A stretch of 64,000 bases of DNA from Chelativorans multitrophicus (GCF_011317445.1 NZ_JAAAPL010000003.1:620001-684000), one strand, 5' to 3'. Positions 26,295 through 36,033 are shown, counted from the stretch's first letter. Numbers and translations: made by a program. Notes: generated by a model not told the origin, from the letters alone.

Positions 26295-26678
26295 ATGGCG
26301 GATATGCGCACACCTCTCAACAAGGTCCGCGGTCTGGGCTCGGCGCGCGGCGGCACGGAGCACTTTTGGCGCCAGCGGCTGACGGCGGTCTCCAATATCC
26401 CGCTCATCATCTTCTTCATCGGCTTTGTGGCAGCTTATTCCGGATCCTCCTACGAGGAGATCCGGGCAGCGCTTGCGCAGCCTGTCAGCGCGCTCCTTAT
26501 GGGCCTTGCCTTCGTTTCGGTGCTGTACCACATGCGCTTGGGAATGCAGGTGATCATCGAGGATTACGTGCATGGCGAGGGCTGGAAGATCGCACTCATC
26601 CTCCTCAATACTTTCTTTCCCGTCATCGTCGGCGCGATCGCGCTCTATTCCCTCCTCAGAATTGCCTTCGGAGGCTGA
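26295..26678 (+). CDS. sdhD: Succinate dehydrogenase hydrophobic membrane anchor subunit
   Basis: A 127-residue protein from ATG 26295, right after the sdhC stop, with GGAGGT inside the sdhC end. It shows LGSARGGTEHFWRQRLTAVSNIPL, then LYHMRLGMQVIIEDYVHGEGWK with the conserved His and DY of the heme and quinone sites, and three membrane helices. It completes the membrane anchor of complex II. Confidence 0.95.
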   Translation: MADMRTPLNKVRGLGSARGGTEHFWRQRLTAVSNIPLIIFFIGFVAAYSGSSYEEIRAALAQPVSALLMGLAFVSVLYHMRLGMQVIIEDYVHGEGWKIALILLNTFFPVIVGAIALYSLLRIAFGG

Positions 26679-26685
26679 AGTCTAA

Positions 26686-28521
26686 ATGGCTGCTGCAGTT
26701 CAGAACAAGGCCGGCCCGGCCTATACTTACGTCGATCATGTCTTTGATGTGGTGGTGGTCGGGGCCGGTGGCGCGGGCCTTCGCGCTACGCTCGGCATGG
26801 CCGAACAAGGGCTGAAGACGGCCTGCATCACGAAAGTGTTCCCTACCCGTTCACATACCGTGGCGGCCCAGGGCGGCATTGCCGCCTCCCTGCGCAATAT
26901 GGGGCCGGACGATTGGCAGTGGCACCTTTACGATACGGTGAAGGGCTCCGATTGGCTGGGCGATGTGGACGCCATGGAGTATCTGGCGCGCGAGGCGCCG
27001 GCCGCCATCTACGAGCTGGAGCATTACGGGGTGCCCTTTTCCCGCACCGACGACGGCCGGATCTACCAGCGCCCCTTCGGCGGCCATATGCAGAACTTCG
27101 GCGACGGCCCACCCGTGCAGCGCACCTGCGCGGCCGCCGACCGCACGGGCCACGCGATCCTGCACACGCTCTACGGCCAGTCCGTCAAGCATCATGCGCA
27201 GTTCTTCGTGGAATATTTCGCGCTCGACCTCATCATGTCGCCGGACGGCGTCTGCACCGGCGTGGTGGCGTGGAACCTGGAGGACGGCACCATCCACCGC
27301 TTCGCGGCCAAGATGGTGGTGCTTGCCACGGGTGGCTATGGCCGCGCTTATTTCTCCTGCACTTCCGCCCATACCTGCACCGGCGACGGGAACGGTATGG
27401 TTGCCCGCGCGGGGCTGCCGCTGCAGGACATGGAATTCGTTCAATTCCACCCGACCGGCGTCTACGGCGCGGGCGTGCTTATCACCGAGGGCGCGCGGGG
27501 TGAGGGCGGCTATCTCGTCAATGCCGAGGGCGAGCGCTTCATGGAGCGCTATGCGCCCTCCGCCAAGGATCTTGCCTCGCGCGATGTGGTTTCACGCTGC
27601 ATGACGTTGGAGATCCGCGAGGGCCGCGGGGTCGGACCGAAGAAGGACCATATCTTCCTTCATCTCGATCATCTCGACCCGGCAGTGCTGCATGAAAGGC
27701 TGCCCGGCATTACCGAAAGCGCCCGCATTTTCGCCGGCGTCGACCTGACGCGCGAGCCGATCCCAGTTCTGCCGACGGTGCACTACAATATGGGCGGCAT
27801 CCCGACCAATTATCACGGCGAGGTGCTCAATCCCACGCTGGACAATCCGGACGCGATCGTTCCCGGCCTGATGGCGGCGGGCGAGGCTGCCTGTGCCTCC
27901 GTCCATGGCGCGAACCGTCTCGGCTCAAACTCGCTAACGGACCTGGTGGTGTTCGGCCGCGCTGCCGCCATTCGCGCCGGCATGGTGGTGGACCGCGAGT
28001 CCAAGGTGCCGCCGATCGACCTAGCCGCCTGCGAGAAGATCATGGACCGCTTCGACCGCATCCGCCATGCAAGCGGCTCCACGCCGACGGCGGCCCTACG
28101 CGAAAAAATGCAGCGGGCCATGCAGGAGGATGCAGCGGTTTTCCGAACCCAGGAATCGCTCGAGCAGGGTTGCAGGCGCGTTTCGCAAGCATGGGGTGAG
28201 CTCTCCGACATCAAGGTTCAGGATCGCTCGATGATCTGGAACTCCGATCTCATGGAAACGCTGGAGCTCGAAAACCTGATGGCGAATGCCATCGCCACCG
28301 TCTTTTCGGCGGAGGCGCGCAAGGAAAGCCGAGGCGCACATGCGCGGGAGGACTTCACCGAGCGCGATGACGCGAATTGGCGCAAGCACACGCTTTCCTG
28401 GGTGGATCCGGACGGCACCGTCCGCCTCGACTATCGCCCGGTGCATACTGAGCCGATGCTGAAGCCCGAGAATGGCGGCATCGATCCGGCAAGGATCGCG
28501 CCGAAGAAGCGCGTATACTGA
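26686..28521 (+). CDS. sdhA: Succinate dehydrogenase flavoprotein subunit
   Basis: A 611-residue protein from ATG 26686. It contains the FAD dinucleotide-binding motif [16 protein letters not shown] (22-37), the covalent FAD site SHTVAAQGG with His57, the substrate region [21 protein letters not shown], and active-site [11 protein letters not shown]. It oxidises succinate to fumarate in the TCA cycle and passes electrons to the SdhB clusters. Eight bases separate it from sdhD. Confidence 0.97.
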   Translation: MAAAVQNKAGPAYTYVDHVFDVVVVGAGGAGLRATLGMAEQGLKTACITKVFPTRSHTVAAQGGIAASLRNMGPDDWQWHLYDTVKGSDWLGDVDAMEYLAREAPAAIYELEHYGVPFSRTDDGRIYQRPFGGHMQNFGDGPPVQRTCAAADRTGHAILHTLYGQSVKHHAQFFVEYFALDLIMSPDGVCTGVVAWNLEDGTIHRFAAKMVVLATGGYGRAYFSCTSAHTCTGDGNGMVARAGLPLQDMEFVQFHPTGVYGAGVLITEGARGEGGYLVNAEGERFMERYAPSAKDLASRDVVSRCMTLEIREGRGVGPKKDHIFLHLDHLDPAVLHERLPGITESARIFAGVDLTREPIPVLPTVHYNMGGIPTNYHGEVLNPTLDNPDAIVPGLMAAGEAACASVHGANRLGSNSLTDLVVFGRAAAIRAGMVVDRESKVPPIDLAACEKIMDRFDRIRHASGSTPTAALREKMQRAMQEDAAVFRTQESLEQGCRRVSQAWGELSDIKVQDRSMIWNSDLMETLELENLMANAIATVFSAEARKESRGAHAREDFTERDDANWRKHTLSWVDPDGTVRLDYRPVHTEPMLKPENGGIDPARIAPKKRVY

Positions 28522-28534
28522 GGCAGAGGACATC

Positions 28535-29314
28535 ATGGTCCAACTTACTCTTCCCAAGAACTCGAAGGTCAAGCAAGGCAAGGTCTGGCCGAAGCCGGAA
28601 GGCGCCACAAACCTGCGCGAATACCGCATCTATCGCTGGTCGCCGGACGATACGGAAAATCCGCGCGTCGACACCTATTATGTCGACCTCGACGATTGCG
28701 GGCCGATGGTGCTGGACGGGCTCATCTGGATCAAGAACAAGGTCGATTCGACGCTCACCTTCCGCCGGTCGTGCCGGGAAGGCATCTGCGGTTCATGCGC
28801 CATGAATATCGACGGCGCGAACACGCTTGCCTGCACCAAGGGCATGGACGACATCGGTGGTGCCGTGCGGGTCTATCCCCTGCCGCATATGCCAGTGGTG
28901 AAGGATTTGGTGCCGGATCTCTCGATCCCCTATGCGCAGCTTTCCTCGATCGAGCCGTGGCTTCAGACGGTCACGCCGGAACCCGCGATCGAGTGGAAGC
29001 AAAGCCATGAGGACCGGGCGAAGCTCGATGGACTCTACGAGTGCATCCTCTGCTTCTGCTGCCAGACCTCGTGCCCCAGCTATTGGTGGAACGGCGAGCG
29101 CTATCTGGGGCCTGCCGTGCTGCTCCAGGCCTATCGCTGGCTGATCGATTCGCGCGACGAGGCTACAGGCGAGCGGCTCGACAAGCTGGAGGATCCCTTC
29201 CGGCTTTATCGCTGCCACACGATCATGAACTGCACGCAGACCTGCCCGAAGGGGCTCAATCCGGCGAAGGCGATCGCCGAGATAAAGAAGATGATGGTGG
29301 AGCGGCGGGTTTGA
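28535..29314 (+). CDS. sdhB: Succinate dehydrogenase iron-sulfur subunit
   Basis: A 259-residue protein from ATG 28535. It has the 2Fe-2S site [18 protein letters not shown], the 4Fe-4S site [16 protein letters not shown], and the last Cys cluster [17 protein letters not shown] for the 3Fe-4S centre. It carries electrons from SdhA FAD to ubiquinone at the SdhCD anchor. Last gene of the operon. Confidence 0.97.
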   Translation: MVQLTLPKNSKVKQGKVWPKPEGATNLREYRIYRWSPDDTENPRVDTYYVDLDDCGPMVLDGLIWIKNKVDSTLTFRRSCREGICGSCAMNIDGANTLACTKGMDDIGGAVRVYPLPHMPVVKDLVPDLSIPYAQLSSIEPWLQTVTPEPAIEWKQSHEDRAKLDGLYECILCFCCQTSCPSYWWNGERYLGPAVLLQAYRWLIDSRDEATGERLDKLEDPFRLYRCHTIMNCTQTCPKGLNPAKAIAEIKKMMVERRV

Positions 29315-29446
29315 TACCGGCGCCCTCAGGCGCGGCGATCTATTTGGCGCTGTGATCCCTTCCCGCCACTCACGCAACCGTGTAGGGGCGAGAGTTTGCA
29401 GCGGGAACTCTTCGGCGGTACGAATTGCCCCAAAAGGGAGGTAACC

Positions 29447-30088
29447 ATGTTCCGCCAGATCGCCGCCGCCGTTTCGTCCCTCGTCTTAATCTTCATCGGC
29501 ACCTTACAGTCCGCAGCTGAGACCGGCACAGCGATCTTCGCCGGCGGCTGCTTCTGGTGCGTGGAGTCCGATTTCGATCAGGTGCCGGGCGTCACTTCCA
29601 CGATATCGGGCTATTCGGGCGGGAACACCCCGAATCCGACCTATGACGATTATATGGAGGGCGGGCACCGGGAAGTGGTGAAAATCGAGTATGACGATAC
29701 CCGCGTCAGCTACGATCAGCTTCTCGACGTGTTCTTTCATTCGGTCGATCCCACCGATGGCGGCGGGCAGTTCTGCGATCGCGGCCATGCCTATTCAACG
29801 GCGATCTACGTGCTGAACGACGCTCAGCGGCAGGCGGCGGAGAACGCGAAGAAGGCGGCGGAAGCCGAGTTAGGCCGCTCAGTGGTTACTCCGATCGAGA
29901 GCGCAGCCACCTTCTGGCCGGCCGAGGACTATCATCAAAATTATTATCAGAGCCAGGATCGCATTCTCTCCCGGTTCGGATATGTGACGAAGGCGGACGC
30001 GTATAAGGGGTACCGCGAGGGCTGCGGGCGGGATGCCCGGCTGAGGCAGGTCTGGGGCGAAAACGCCTTGCGCGGCCTCGCGCATTGA
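29447..30088 (+). CDS. msrA: Peptide methionine (S)-S-oxide reductase, exported form
   Basis: A 213-residue protein from ATG 29447 with an AAGGGAGGT site. An N-terminal signal peptide (about 1-24, ending SAA) precedes the MsrA domain: TAIFAGGCFWCVESDFDQVPGV with catalytic Cys35, YSGG, HREVVKIEYD, and FCDRGHAYSTAIY. It reduces methionine S-sulfoxide, here in the periplasm judged by the leader. No msrB is adjacent or fused. It converges with the amino-acid dehydrogenase gene with six bases between. Confidence 0.93.
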   Translation: MFRQIAAAVSSLVLIFIGTLQSAAETGTAIFAGGCFWCVESDFDQVPGVTSTISGYSGGNTPNPTYDDYMEGGHREVVKIEYDDTRVSYDQLLDVFFHSVDPTDGGGQFCDRGHAYSTAIYVLNDAQRQAAENAKKAAEAELGRSVVTPIESAATFWPAEDYHQNYYQSQDRILSRFGYVTKADAYKGYREGCGRDARLRQVWGENALRGLAH

Positions 30089-30094
30089 ATTCGG

Positions 30095-31207
30095 CTATCG
30101 GCGGATGCGCTCCATGGCCATTTCGGCCGCGATGTCGTTTGTCGGCCGCTTTTGCTGTTCGGCGCGCTGAAATATTTCCGTAAGCGTGAGGGGAATTTTC
30201 GCGAGCTTCGCCATGACGGCTTCTGGATCATAGCCTTCGGGCGAAAGCTCTGCCGCGACATTGATAAGCCCGCCCGCGTTGATGACATAATCCGGAGCAT
30301 AAAGAATCCCGCGTTCCATCAGCAGCCGGGCGTCCTCGTGCTTTGCGAGCTGGTTGTTGGCGGAGCCGGCTATGATCCCGAACTTGATGTGGGGAACATT
30401 TCTGGCCGTAATGGCGCCGCCGAGGGCGCAGGGCGCGAAGACATCCGCCGAGACAGTGACAATCTCACCGGGAGCGACGGTTTCGGCTTCGAAAGCGCGC
30501 TTCGCCTTCTCGACCTGCCCGGGGTCGAGATCCGTCACGATCAGCGCCGCGCCTTCCCTGTAAAGCTTCTCGCACAAAGACCAGCCGACGGAACCAAGGC
30601 CCTGTACGGCCACGCGGATTCCCGAGAGCCGTTCCGTTCCATTGCGATGCTTAAGCGCAGCCTTGATGCCTAGGAAAACGCCTTCGGCGGTGAAGGGAGA
30701 GGGATTGCCGCTGCCGCCCGCGCTGGTGCCCACCACATTGGGTGCATGCTCGCGAAGGAAATCAGCGTCCTCAAGAGTCATCCCCACATCCTCGGCCGTA
30801 ATGAACTGGCCTTCCAACCTCACCAGCATCTCCGCATAGGCGGTGAGGAGGGCGGGCGTCTTGCCCGTTTTGGGATCGGCAATGATCACTGCCTTCCCCC
30901 CGCCGAGCGGCAGGCCGGCCACGGCGGACTTATAGGTCATACCTCTTGAAAGCCGGAGGGCATCGGTGAGCGCGGCCTCAAAGCTTTCATGCGGCCACAG
31001 CCTGGTGCCGCCCAGCGCCGGGCCAAGCTTTGTGTTGTGGATCGCGACGATGGCGGTCAGGCCGCGATCTTCATCCCGCCCGCACCAGATATTTTCATGG
31101 CCGTCGAAGGAGGGAAGGCGCGCAGCTTCCGACGTGATATCGGAGATCGAGAGACTATCGTCTCCTACTGGTTTTTTGAGGATGCTCGGTTCCCGAGCGT
31201 GCAGCAT
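30095..31207 (-). CDS. Glu/Leu/Phe/Val dehydrogenase (leucine dehydrogenase-like)
   Basis: A 370-residue protein from ATG 31207, with GGGAGGC upstream. Features are HNTKLGPALGGTRLWPHESFEAALTDALRLSRGMTYKSAVAGLPLGGGKAVI (catalytic Lys93 and Lys105), ITAEDVG (Asp140) and the NAD loop VAVQGLGSVGWSL (200-211). The short length and the GGGK pattern fit the Leu/Phe/Val branch rather than the longer glutamate dehydrogenases. It oxidatively deaminates a branched-chain or aromatic amino acid with NAD. Substrate choice cannot be set from the sequence alone. Confidence 0.9.
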   Translation of the reverse strand: MLHAREPSILKKPVGDDSLSISDITSEAARLPSFDGHENIWCGRDEDRGLTAIVAIHNTKLGPALGGTRLWPHESFEAALTDALRLSRGMTYKSAVAGLPLGGGKAVIIADPKTGKTPALLTAYAEMLVRLEGQFITAEDVGMTLEDADFLREHAPNVVGTSAGGSGNPSPFTAEGVFLGIKAALKHRNGTERLSGIRVAVQGLGSVGWSLCEKLYREGAALIVTDLDPGQVEKAKRAFEAETVAPGEIVTVSADVFAPCALGGAITARNVPHIKFGIIAGSANNQLAKHEDARLLMERGILYAPDYVINAGGLINVAAELSPEGYDPEAVMAKLAKIPLTLTEIFQRAEQQKRPTNDIAAEMAMERIRR

Positions 31208-31278
31208 GATAGCCTCCCGTCGTCTGGTCTCCTAATAGGAATCTAGGTTGCGGCGCGGATTTTTGGTTGCGAAAACAA

Positions 31279-31315
31279 TAGGCCCCGCGAACGCACCTTG
31301 CGTTCACGGGGCCTC
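31279..31315 (-). terminator. Intrinsic terminator downstream of osmC
   Basis: GGCCCCGCGAACGCA (31281-31295) pairs with TGCGTTCACGGGGCC (31299-31313), one mismatch, with a loop of three bases. On the minus strand it is followed by TATTGTTTTCG. It lies about 30 bases past the osmC stop. Confidence 0.85.
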
Positions 31316-31343
31316 CTGCGTGCGATACTTTCGCGGCGGGCTC

Positions 31344-31784
31344 TCAGCCCAATTTTGCATTCAGCGTGATGCTGATCGCGCCGAGCGCGCGTGAAACAGG
31401 GCAGTTCTCCTTCGCGCCCTTCGCGATCTCCTGGAATTTCCCATCCTCAAGGCCTGGGACCTTGGCTGTCACCGACAGGGCGCTGCCGCGGATTTCGAAG
31501 CCTCCGCCCTGCTTGGGCTGCAGCTCTACCTCTGCCTTGGCTTCAAGAGATTCGGCCGGCGTGCCGTTCTGGGCCAGCGCGTGCGACAGCGCCATGGAGA
31601 AGCAGGAAGCGTGGGCAGCGGCGATCAGCTCTTCCGGATTCGTGCCGGACCGCCCCGTCTCGTCCTCGAAGCGAGCCTTGAAGGAAATCGGGATATCTCC
31701 GAGCGCACCGCTCTGGGTGCTTTCGATGCGGCCCGAACCGCTGGTGAGAGGACCTTTCCAATTCACATTGGCGTAGCGTTTCAT
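31344..31784 (-). CDS. osmC: OsmC-family peroxiredoxin
   Basis: A 146-residue protein from ATG 31784 (GGAGACCAGGGATG). The two redox Cys are present: Cys61 in AAHASCFSMALSHAL and Cys128 in GAKENCPVSRAL, and PISFKARFEDETGRSGTNPEELIAAA is typical of the OsmC (not Ohr) branch. It reduces organic hydroperoxides. It forms a single gene with its own terminator. Confidence 0.9.
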   Translation of the reverse strand: MKRYANVNWKGPLTSGSGRIESTQSGALGDIPISFKARFEDETGRSGTNPEELIAAAHASCFSMALSHALAQNGTPAESLEAKAEVELQPKQGGGFEIRGSALSVTAKVPGLEDGKFQEIAKGAKENCPVSRALGAISITLNAKLG

Positions 31785-31811
31785 CCCTGGTCTCCTGTTT
31801 TGCGGATGCTG

Positions 31812-33059
31812 CTAGATGGCCTCGCCCTGGAGCAGGCGCGGCGTGCCGCCCGTGAGGCCGGAAGCCTGCCGGACGAAAAAATCCTTCATGCCGGGCACAC
31901 GGTCTACAAGTCCCAGGCCAAAGTCCCGGGCAGCCCGGAGAGGACCGAAATCGTTGGAAAAGAGCCGGTTGAGCACATCCGTGGTGACGCCCATCTGAAC
32001 GGTATCGAACCGCCGCCAGCGCTCATAACGCTGGAGTATGTCGAGCGCACCGATATCCTCGCCTAGCCGGTCCGCCTCGACCACCACCTGGGCAAGAGCC
32101 GCGGCATCCTTGAAACCGAGATTGAGGCCCTGGCCCGCAATCGGATGAATGCCATGCGCCGCATCGCCGGCCAGAGCAAAGCGCGGCTTTACGAAATCGC
32201 GCGCCAGCGTCAGGCCCAGAGGCCAGGCGCGGCGCTGTCCTTCAACGCGAATTTCACCGAGCTTGAGGCCGAAGCGTGTCTCCAATTCCTGTTCGAACAC
32301 GAACTCGTCCTCCGCCACCAGGCGCTCGGCATCTTCCGTGCGCTCGGTCCAGACGATGGAGGACCGGTTGCCCTTAAGCGGCAGCGTTGCGAAGGGGCCG
32401 GCCGGCAGGAAATGCTCCTCGGCCCGGCCATTGTGCGGCCGCTCATGCGCGACCGTGCAGACGATGCCCGATTGTCCATATTCCCAATGCACAACCCGAA
32501 TGCCCGCCATTTTCCGCAGGCGTGAGCGAACGCCGTCCGCCGCGACCAGAAGCCGGGTTCGGCACGAACCGCCATCCGCCAGAAGCACCGTTACCGCCGC
32601 GGGTTCTACATCGAAATCCTCGACGGCAATCCCCTGGACGATTTCGATGCCGAGTTCGCCTGCCCTGCGCCTGAGCGCACCGGTCAGGTTGCGGTTCATC
32701 ACCATATGGGCGAATGGTTCGCCGGGAGCTGCCTCACCGCCGAAGGTGAGAAAAACCGGCCGAACCGGATCCGACGTGCGCGAATCAGTGATGATCATTT
32801 CCGTGATCGGCTGCGCTTCCGGCTCGATCTCGTCCCAACAATCAAGATGGCGGAGCATTCGGGCCGCCGCAGCGGCAATTGCCGAGGCGCGGCCGTCCCG
32901 CTCCCATACGCCCTCGGGCGCGGCGTCAATCACAGCCACCTTCAGGCCCGGCCGGGCGTGGCGAAGCGAAACGGCGATTGCCAGACCGACGTAGCCGGCG
33001 CCCGCGATCAATACATCGAAGAGACCGCTCAGCCGTGTGTCCCCGGTCTTCTCGCCCAT
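31812..33059 (-). CDS. UbiH/UbiF/Coq6-family FAD-dependent ubiquinone biosynthesis hydroxylase
   Basis: A 415-residue protein from ATG 33059 (GGAGAAGTCGAGT upstream; a longer reading to 33158 lacks family similarity). It has the Rossmann FAD motif DVLIAGAGYVGLAIAVSL, the middle motif RLLVAADGVRSRLRKMAGI, and the second FAD motif FALAGDAAHGIHPIAGQGLNLGFKDAAAL. These are diagnostic of flavin hydroxylases of ubiquinone rings. Which ring position it acts on cannot be decided here; alphaproteobacteria often use one or two broad enzymes. It is divergent from tesB across 86 bases. Confidence 0.9.
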   Translation of the reverse strand: MGEKTGDTRLSGLFDVLIAGAGYVGLAIAVSLRHARPGLKVAVIDAAPEGVWERDGRASAIAAAAARMLRHLDCWDEIEPEAQPITEMIITDSRTSDPVRPVFLTFGGEAAPGEPFAHMVMNRNLTGALRRRAGELGIEIVQGIAVEDFDVEPAAVTVLLADGGSCRTRLLVAADGVRSRLRKMAGIRVVHWEYGQSGIVCTVAHERPHNGRAEEHFLPAGPFATLPLKGNRSSIVWTERTEDAERLVAEDEFVFEQELETRFGLKLGEIRVEGQRRAWPLGLTLARDFVKPRFALAGDAAHGIHPIAGQGLNLGFKDAAALAQVVVEADRLGEDIGALDILQRYERWRRFDTVQMGVTTDVLNRLFSNDFGPLRAARDFGLGLVDRVPGMKDFFVRQASGLTGGTPRLLQGEAI

Positions 33060-33145
33060 ACTCGACTTCTCCTTTTCCTGCAGCCTTGACTTGATGCGCG
33101 GCCTCCGGTTTCTCGAACAAACCGAACGCTGCCGGAGGAAATCGA

Positions 33146-34012
33146 ATGCCGTCCGCAATGCAGGATCTTCTAGACATACTTAACCTCGAAAAGCTTGAAC
33201 ACAACCTCTATCGCGGCCACAGCCCGCAGGTGGGGTGGCAGCGTGTTTTTGGTGGTCAGGTCATCGGGCAGGCGCTGGTCGCGGCGCAGAGGACGGTCGT
33301 GGTCGACCGGCATGTGCACTCCCTGCATTGCTACTTCATGCGTCCGGGGGACCCAGCCGTTCCCATCATCTACGAAGTTGACCGCATACGCGACGGCGGC
33401 AGTTTCACAACAAGGCGCGTGGTCGCTATCCAGCACGGTCACGCGATTTTTTCGCTTTCCGCTTCCTTTCAGGTCGATGAGGTTGGCCTGCAGCACCAGC
33501 TTTCGATGCCGGAAGGCATTCCCGCGCCGGAGACGCTTAGGTCGCAGCGGGAGTTGCTGGCTGCCCTGGGGGACGATGTGCCGGAAAATATTCGCCGGTA
33601 TTGGCAGCGCGAGCGCCCGGTCGAGATCCGGCCGGTGACTTCCGAGCATTACACGACAAACGAAAAGCTGCCGCCGTTTCAGCATGTCTGGATGCGGGCG
33701 ACCGACCCCGTGCCGAACGATCGCGCGCTGCAGTCGGCAGCGCTTGCCTATTTTTCCGACATGACGCTGATCGACACCGCCACCTATCCCCACGGCCGCT
33801 CCGTATTCGATTCGCAACTTCAGATGGCGAGCCTCGACCATGCGATATGGTTCCACAGGCCCGACGCGCTGAACGACTGGCTTCTCTATACCCAGGACAG
33901 CCCGTCTTCGGGCGGCGCGCGTGGGTTCGCCCGCGGCAGCATCTATTCCCGTGACGGCGCGCTGATCGCTTCCGTTGCGCAGGAAGGTCTTCTGCGACTG
34001 CGCACAAAATAG
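33146..34012 (+). CDS. tesB: Acyl-CoA thioesterase II
   Basis: A 288-residue double-hotdog protein from ATG 33146, with GGAGGAAATCGA upstream. Motifs are LYRGHSPQVGWQRVFGGQVIGQALVAAQRTV, HSLHCYFMRPGDPAVPIIYEVDRIRDGGSFTTRRV in the first hotdog and ASLDHAIWFHR (active-site Asp region) with YTQDSPSSGGARGFARG in the second. It hydrolyses medium- and long-chain acyl-CoA to free fatty acids. Length is normal for TesB. Confidence 0.95.
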   Translation: MPSAMQDLLDILNLEKLEHNLYRGHSPQVGWQRVFGGQVIGQALVAAQRTVVVDRHVHSLHCYFMRPGDPAVPIIYEVDRIRDGGSFTTRRVVAIQHGHAIFSLSASFQVDEVGLQHQLSMPEGIPAPETLRSQRELLAALGDDVPENIRRYWQRERPVEIRPVTSEHYTTNEKLPPFQHVWMRATDPVPNDRALQSAALAYFSDMTLIDTATYPHGRSVFDSQLQMASLDHAIWFHRPDALNDWLLYTQDSPSSGGARGFARGSIYSRDGALIASVAQEGLLRLRTK

Positions 34013-34027
34013 GCAGAATAAAATTAC

Positions 34028-34044
34028 TGCACATTTTTTGTTCA
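34028..34044 (+). promoter_or_regulatory. Putative NtrC-binding site upstream of glnK
   Basis: TGCAC-N7-GTTCA differs at one base from the NtrC dyad TGCAC-N7-GTGCA. It lies about 100 bases upstream of a sigma-54-like element and 190 bases upstream of glnK, a usual enhancer distance. Confidence 0.4.
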
Positions 34045-34130
34045 CTTGCTGTTCGCCCAGATTGAGGGCGGGCGCGGAGGCGCATCATTTTAGCTAAGTA
34101 AATCAGCGCCTTGTCGTTCGCTTGGCGATC

Positions 34131-34146
34131 TGGCACGGCGCTTGAT
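34131..34146 (+). promoter_or_regulatory. Putative sigma-54 promoter of glnK-amtB
   Basis: TGGCACGGCGCTTGAT matches TGGCACG-N4-TTGCW with one mismatch (A for C at the -12 GC). It stands 85 bases before glnK, whose operon is under NtrC and sigma-54 control in relatives. Confidence 0.5.
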
Positions 34147-34230
34147 TCACCTTTGCCATCGCTGGCCCTTTGCAGGTGCAGGGCAGCGGCATCCAACGCG
34201 GCTCGTCCGCAAGAGCAAGGGTGAGACCTG

Positions 34231-34569
34231 ATGAAATTCGTGATGGCAATCATAAAGCCGTTCAAGCTCGAGGCGGTTCGCGAAGCGCTGACGGAGCTCG
34301 GCATTCAGGGGCTGACCGTCACCGAGGTGAAGGGGTATGGGCGGCAAAAGGGGCACACTGAAATCTATCGTGGCGCTGAATATGCGGTGAGTTTCCTGCC
34401 CAAAGTGAAGATCGAGGTGGCCGTGGATTCGGACATCGCCGACCAGGCGGTGCAAGCGATCGCAGGGGCGGCCAAAACCGGCCAGATCGGCGATGGCAAG
34501 ATCTTCGTCTACAGCATCGAAAAGGCAGTGCGTATCCGCACAGGCGAGACCGACGCCGATGCGCTGTGA
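34231..34569 (+). CDS. glnK: Nitrogen regulatory protein P-II
   Basis: A 112-residue P-II protein from ATG 34231. It has MKFVMAIIKPFKLEAVREAL, the T-loop VKGYGRQKGHTEIYRGAEYAVSFLPK with uridylylation site Tyr51, and the B-loop GKIFVYSIEKAVRIRTGETD. It senses 2-oxoglutarate and energy state and, as the partner of AmtB, blocks ammonium uptake when unmodified. It precedes amtB by 31 bases, and this linkage identifies it as GlnK rather than GlnB. Confidence 0.95.
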   Translation: MKFVMAIIKPFKLEAVREALTELGIQGLTVTEVKGYGRQKGHTEIYRGAEYAVSFLPKVKIEVAVDSDIADQAVQAIAGAAKTGQIGDGKIFVYSIEKAVRIRTGETDADAL

Positions 34570-34600
34570 GCGCCACGCGGATTTGTCCAGGGAGAATAGA

Positions 34601-35965
34601 ATGAGACTTTCCAGTATTGAAATTGCCAAGCGCATGGCCGGGGCGGGCGCGCTTGCGTTGGCGGCTTTCGCCGCTGTGCCAGCTTTCGCGCAGGAAGCTG
34701 CGGAAACGGCTGCCGAGGCTGCCGCACCGGTGATGGACAAGGGCGATGTGGCCTGGATGATGACATCGACCCTTCTGGTGCTGTTCATGACGCTGCCGGG
34801 GCTGGCGCTCTTCTATGGCGGGCTGGTGCGCGCCAAAAATGCTCTTTCCGTGCTCATGCAGTGTACGATGATCGCCGCCGTGGTCATGGTGGTGTGGGTG
34901 CTCTGGGGCTATTCCTTTGCCTTCGGTGGCGGCACCAGCCCCTTCTGGGGCGGCTTCGGCAAGCTGTTCCTATCGGGCGTGACGATGGATTCCACCGCCG
35001 CAACCTTCACCGACGGCGTCGTCATCCCCGAATATGTCTTCATCTGCTTCCAGATGACATTCGCGGTGATCACGCCGGCGCTGATCGTCGGCGCCTTTGC
35101 CGAACGCATCAAGTTTTCGGCGGTCGTGCTCTTCACGGTTCTCTGGGTCACCTTCGTCTATTTCCCGGTGGCCCATATGGTGTGGGACGGCAGCGGCTAT
35201 CTGTTCAATCTCGGCGCTCTCGATTTCGCCGGCGGAACCGTGGTCCACATCAATGCGGGCATCGCCGCTCTCGTAGGCTGCATGATCGTCGGCAAGCGCA
35301 GCGGCTACGGCAAGGATATTCTCGCCCCGCATTCGATGACGCTTACCATGGTCGGCGGCTCCATCCTGTGGGTCGGCTGGTTCGGCTTCAATGCCGGGTC
35401 GAACCTAGAAGCCACCGGCGGCGCTGCGCTTGCCATGATCAACACTTTCACCGCGACTGCCGGTGCGATTATCGGCTGGAGCGTCATCGAGGCTCTCCAT
35501 CGTGGCAAGGCCTCGATGCTGGGCGCCGTCTCCGGCCTGGTTGCCGGCCTCGTGGCCGTTACCCCCGCCTGCGGCTCGGTTGGTCCGGTGGGTGCCATTG
35601 TGCTCGGCGCCATAGCCAGCGCGGTCTGCTACTTCTTCGTCGCAGTGGTGAAGAACAAGTTCGGCTATGACGACACGCTCGATGTTTTCGGGATCCACGG
35701 CGTGGGCGGTATCGTCGGCGCGCTTGGCACGGGCATTTTCACCGCGCCCTGGCTTGGCGGCACGGGGGCCGATGATTTCTCCATTGCGTCGCAGCTTTGG
35801 GTGCAGTTCGTGGCCGTGCTGGTCACCGTCGCATGGTGCGGGGTGGTTTCTGCGATCCTTTACAAGCTGGTTGATGCCATTGTCGGCCTGCGTCCGGAGA
35901 AGGAAGCCGAAACCCAGGGTCTGGACCTCACTTCGCACGGCGAGGCGGCCTATCATTACTCCTGA
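34601..35965 (+). CDS. amtB: Ammonium transporter AmtB
   Basis: A 454-residue protein from ATG 34601 (CCAGGGAGAATAGA upstream). A cleavable signal peptide (to about AFAQ, residue 31) is followed by eleven membrane helices. The signature DFAGGTVVHINAGIAALVG and the later DVFGIHGVGGIVGALGTG carry the two pore His; WVGWFGFNAGSNL is also conserved. It conducts ammonium into the cell and docks GlnK. A strong terminator follows. Confidence 0.96.
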   Translation: MRLSSIEIAKRMAGAGALALAAFAAVPAFAQEAAETAAEAAAPVMDKGDVAWMMTSTLLVLFMTLPGLALFYGGLVRAKNALSVLMQCTMIAAVVMVVWVLWGYSFAFGGGTSPFWGGFGKLFLSGVTMDSTAATFTDGVVIPEYVFICFQMTFAVITPALIVGAFAERIKFSAVVLFTVLWVTFVYFPVAHMVWDGSGYLFNLGALDFAGGTVVHINAGIAALVGCMIVGKRSGYGKDILAPHSMTLTMVGGSILWVGWFGFNAGSNLEATGGAALAMINTFTATAGAIIGWSVIEALHRGKASMLGAVSGLVAGLVAVTPACGSVGPVGAIVLGAIASAVCYFFVAVVKNKFGYDDTLDVFGIHGVGGIVGALGTGIFTAPWLGGTGADDFSIASQLWVQFVAVLVTVAWCGVVSAILYKLVDAIVGLRPEKEAETQGLDLTSHGEAAYHYS

Positions 35966-35999
35966 CCGGCGGCATCTCTCTTCCTTAGGCGCGTAAACT

Positions 36000-36029
36000 G
36001 GGCCCGGCGAAAGCTGGGCCCCTTTTTTG
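36000..36029 (+). terminator. Intrinsic terminator of glnK-amtB
   Basis: GGGCCC (36000-36005) pairs with GGGCCC (36016-36021), with an inner GGC/GCT and GAAA-type loop, followed by CTTTTTT. It lies 35 bases after the amtB stop. Confidence 0.88.
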
Positions 36030-36033
36030 GGGG

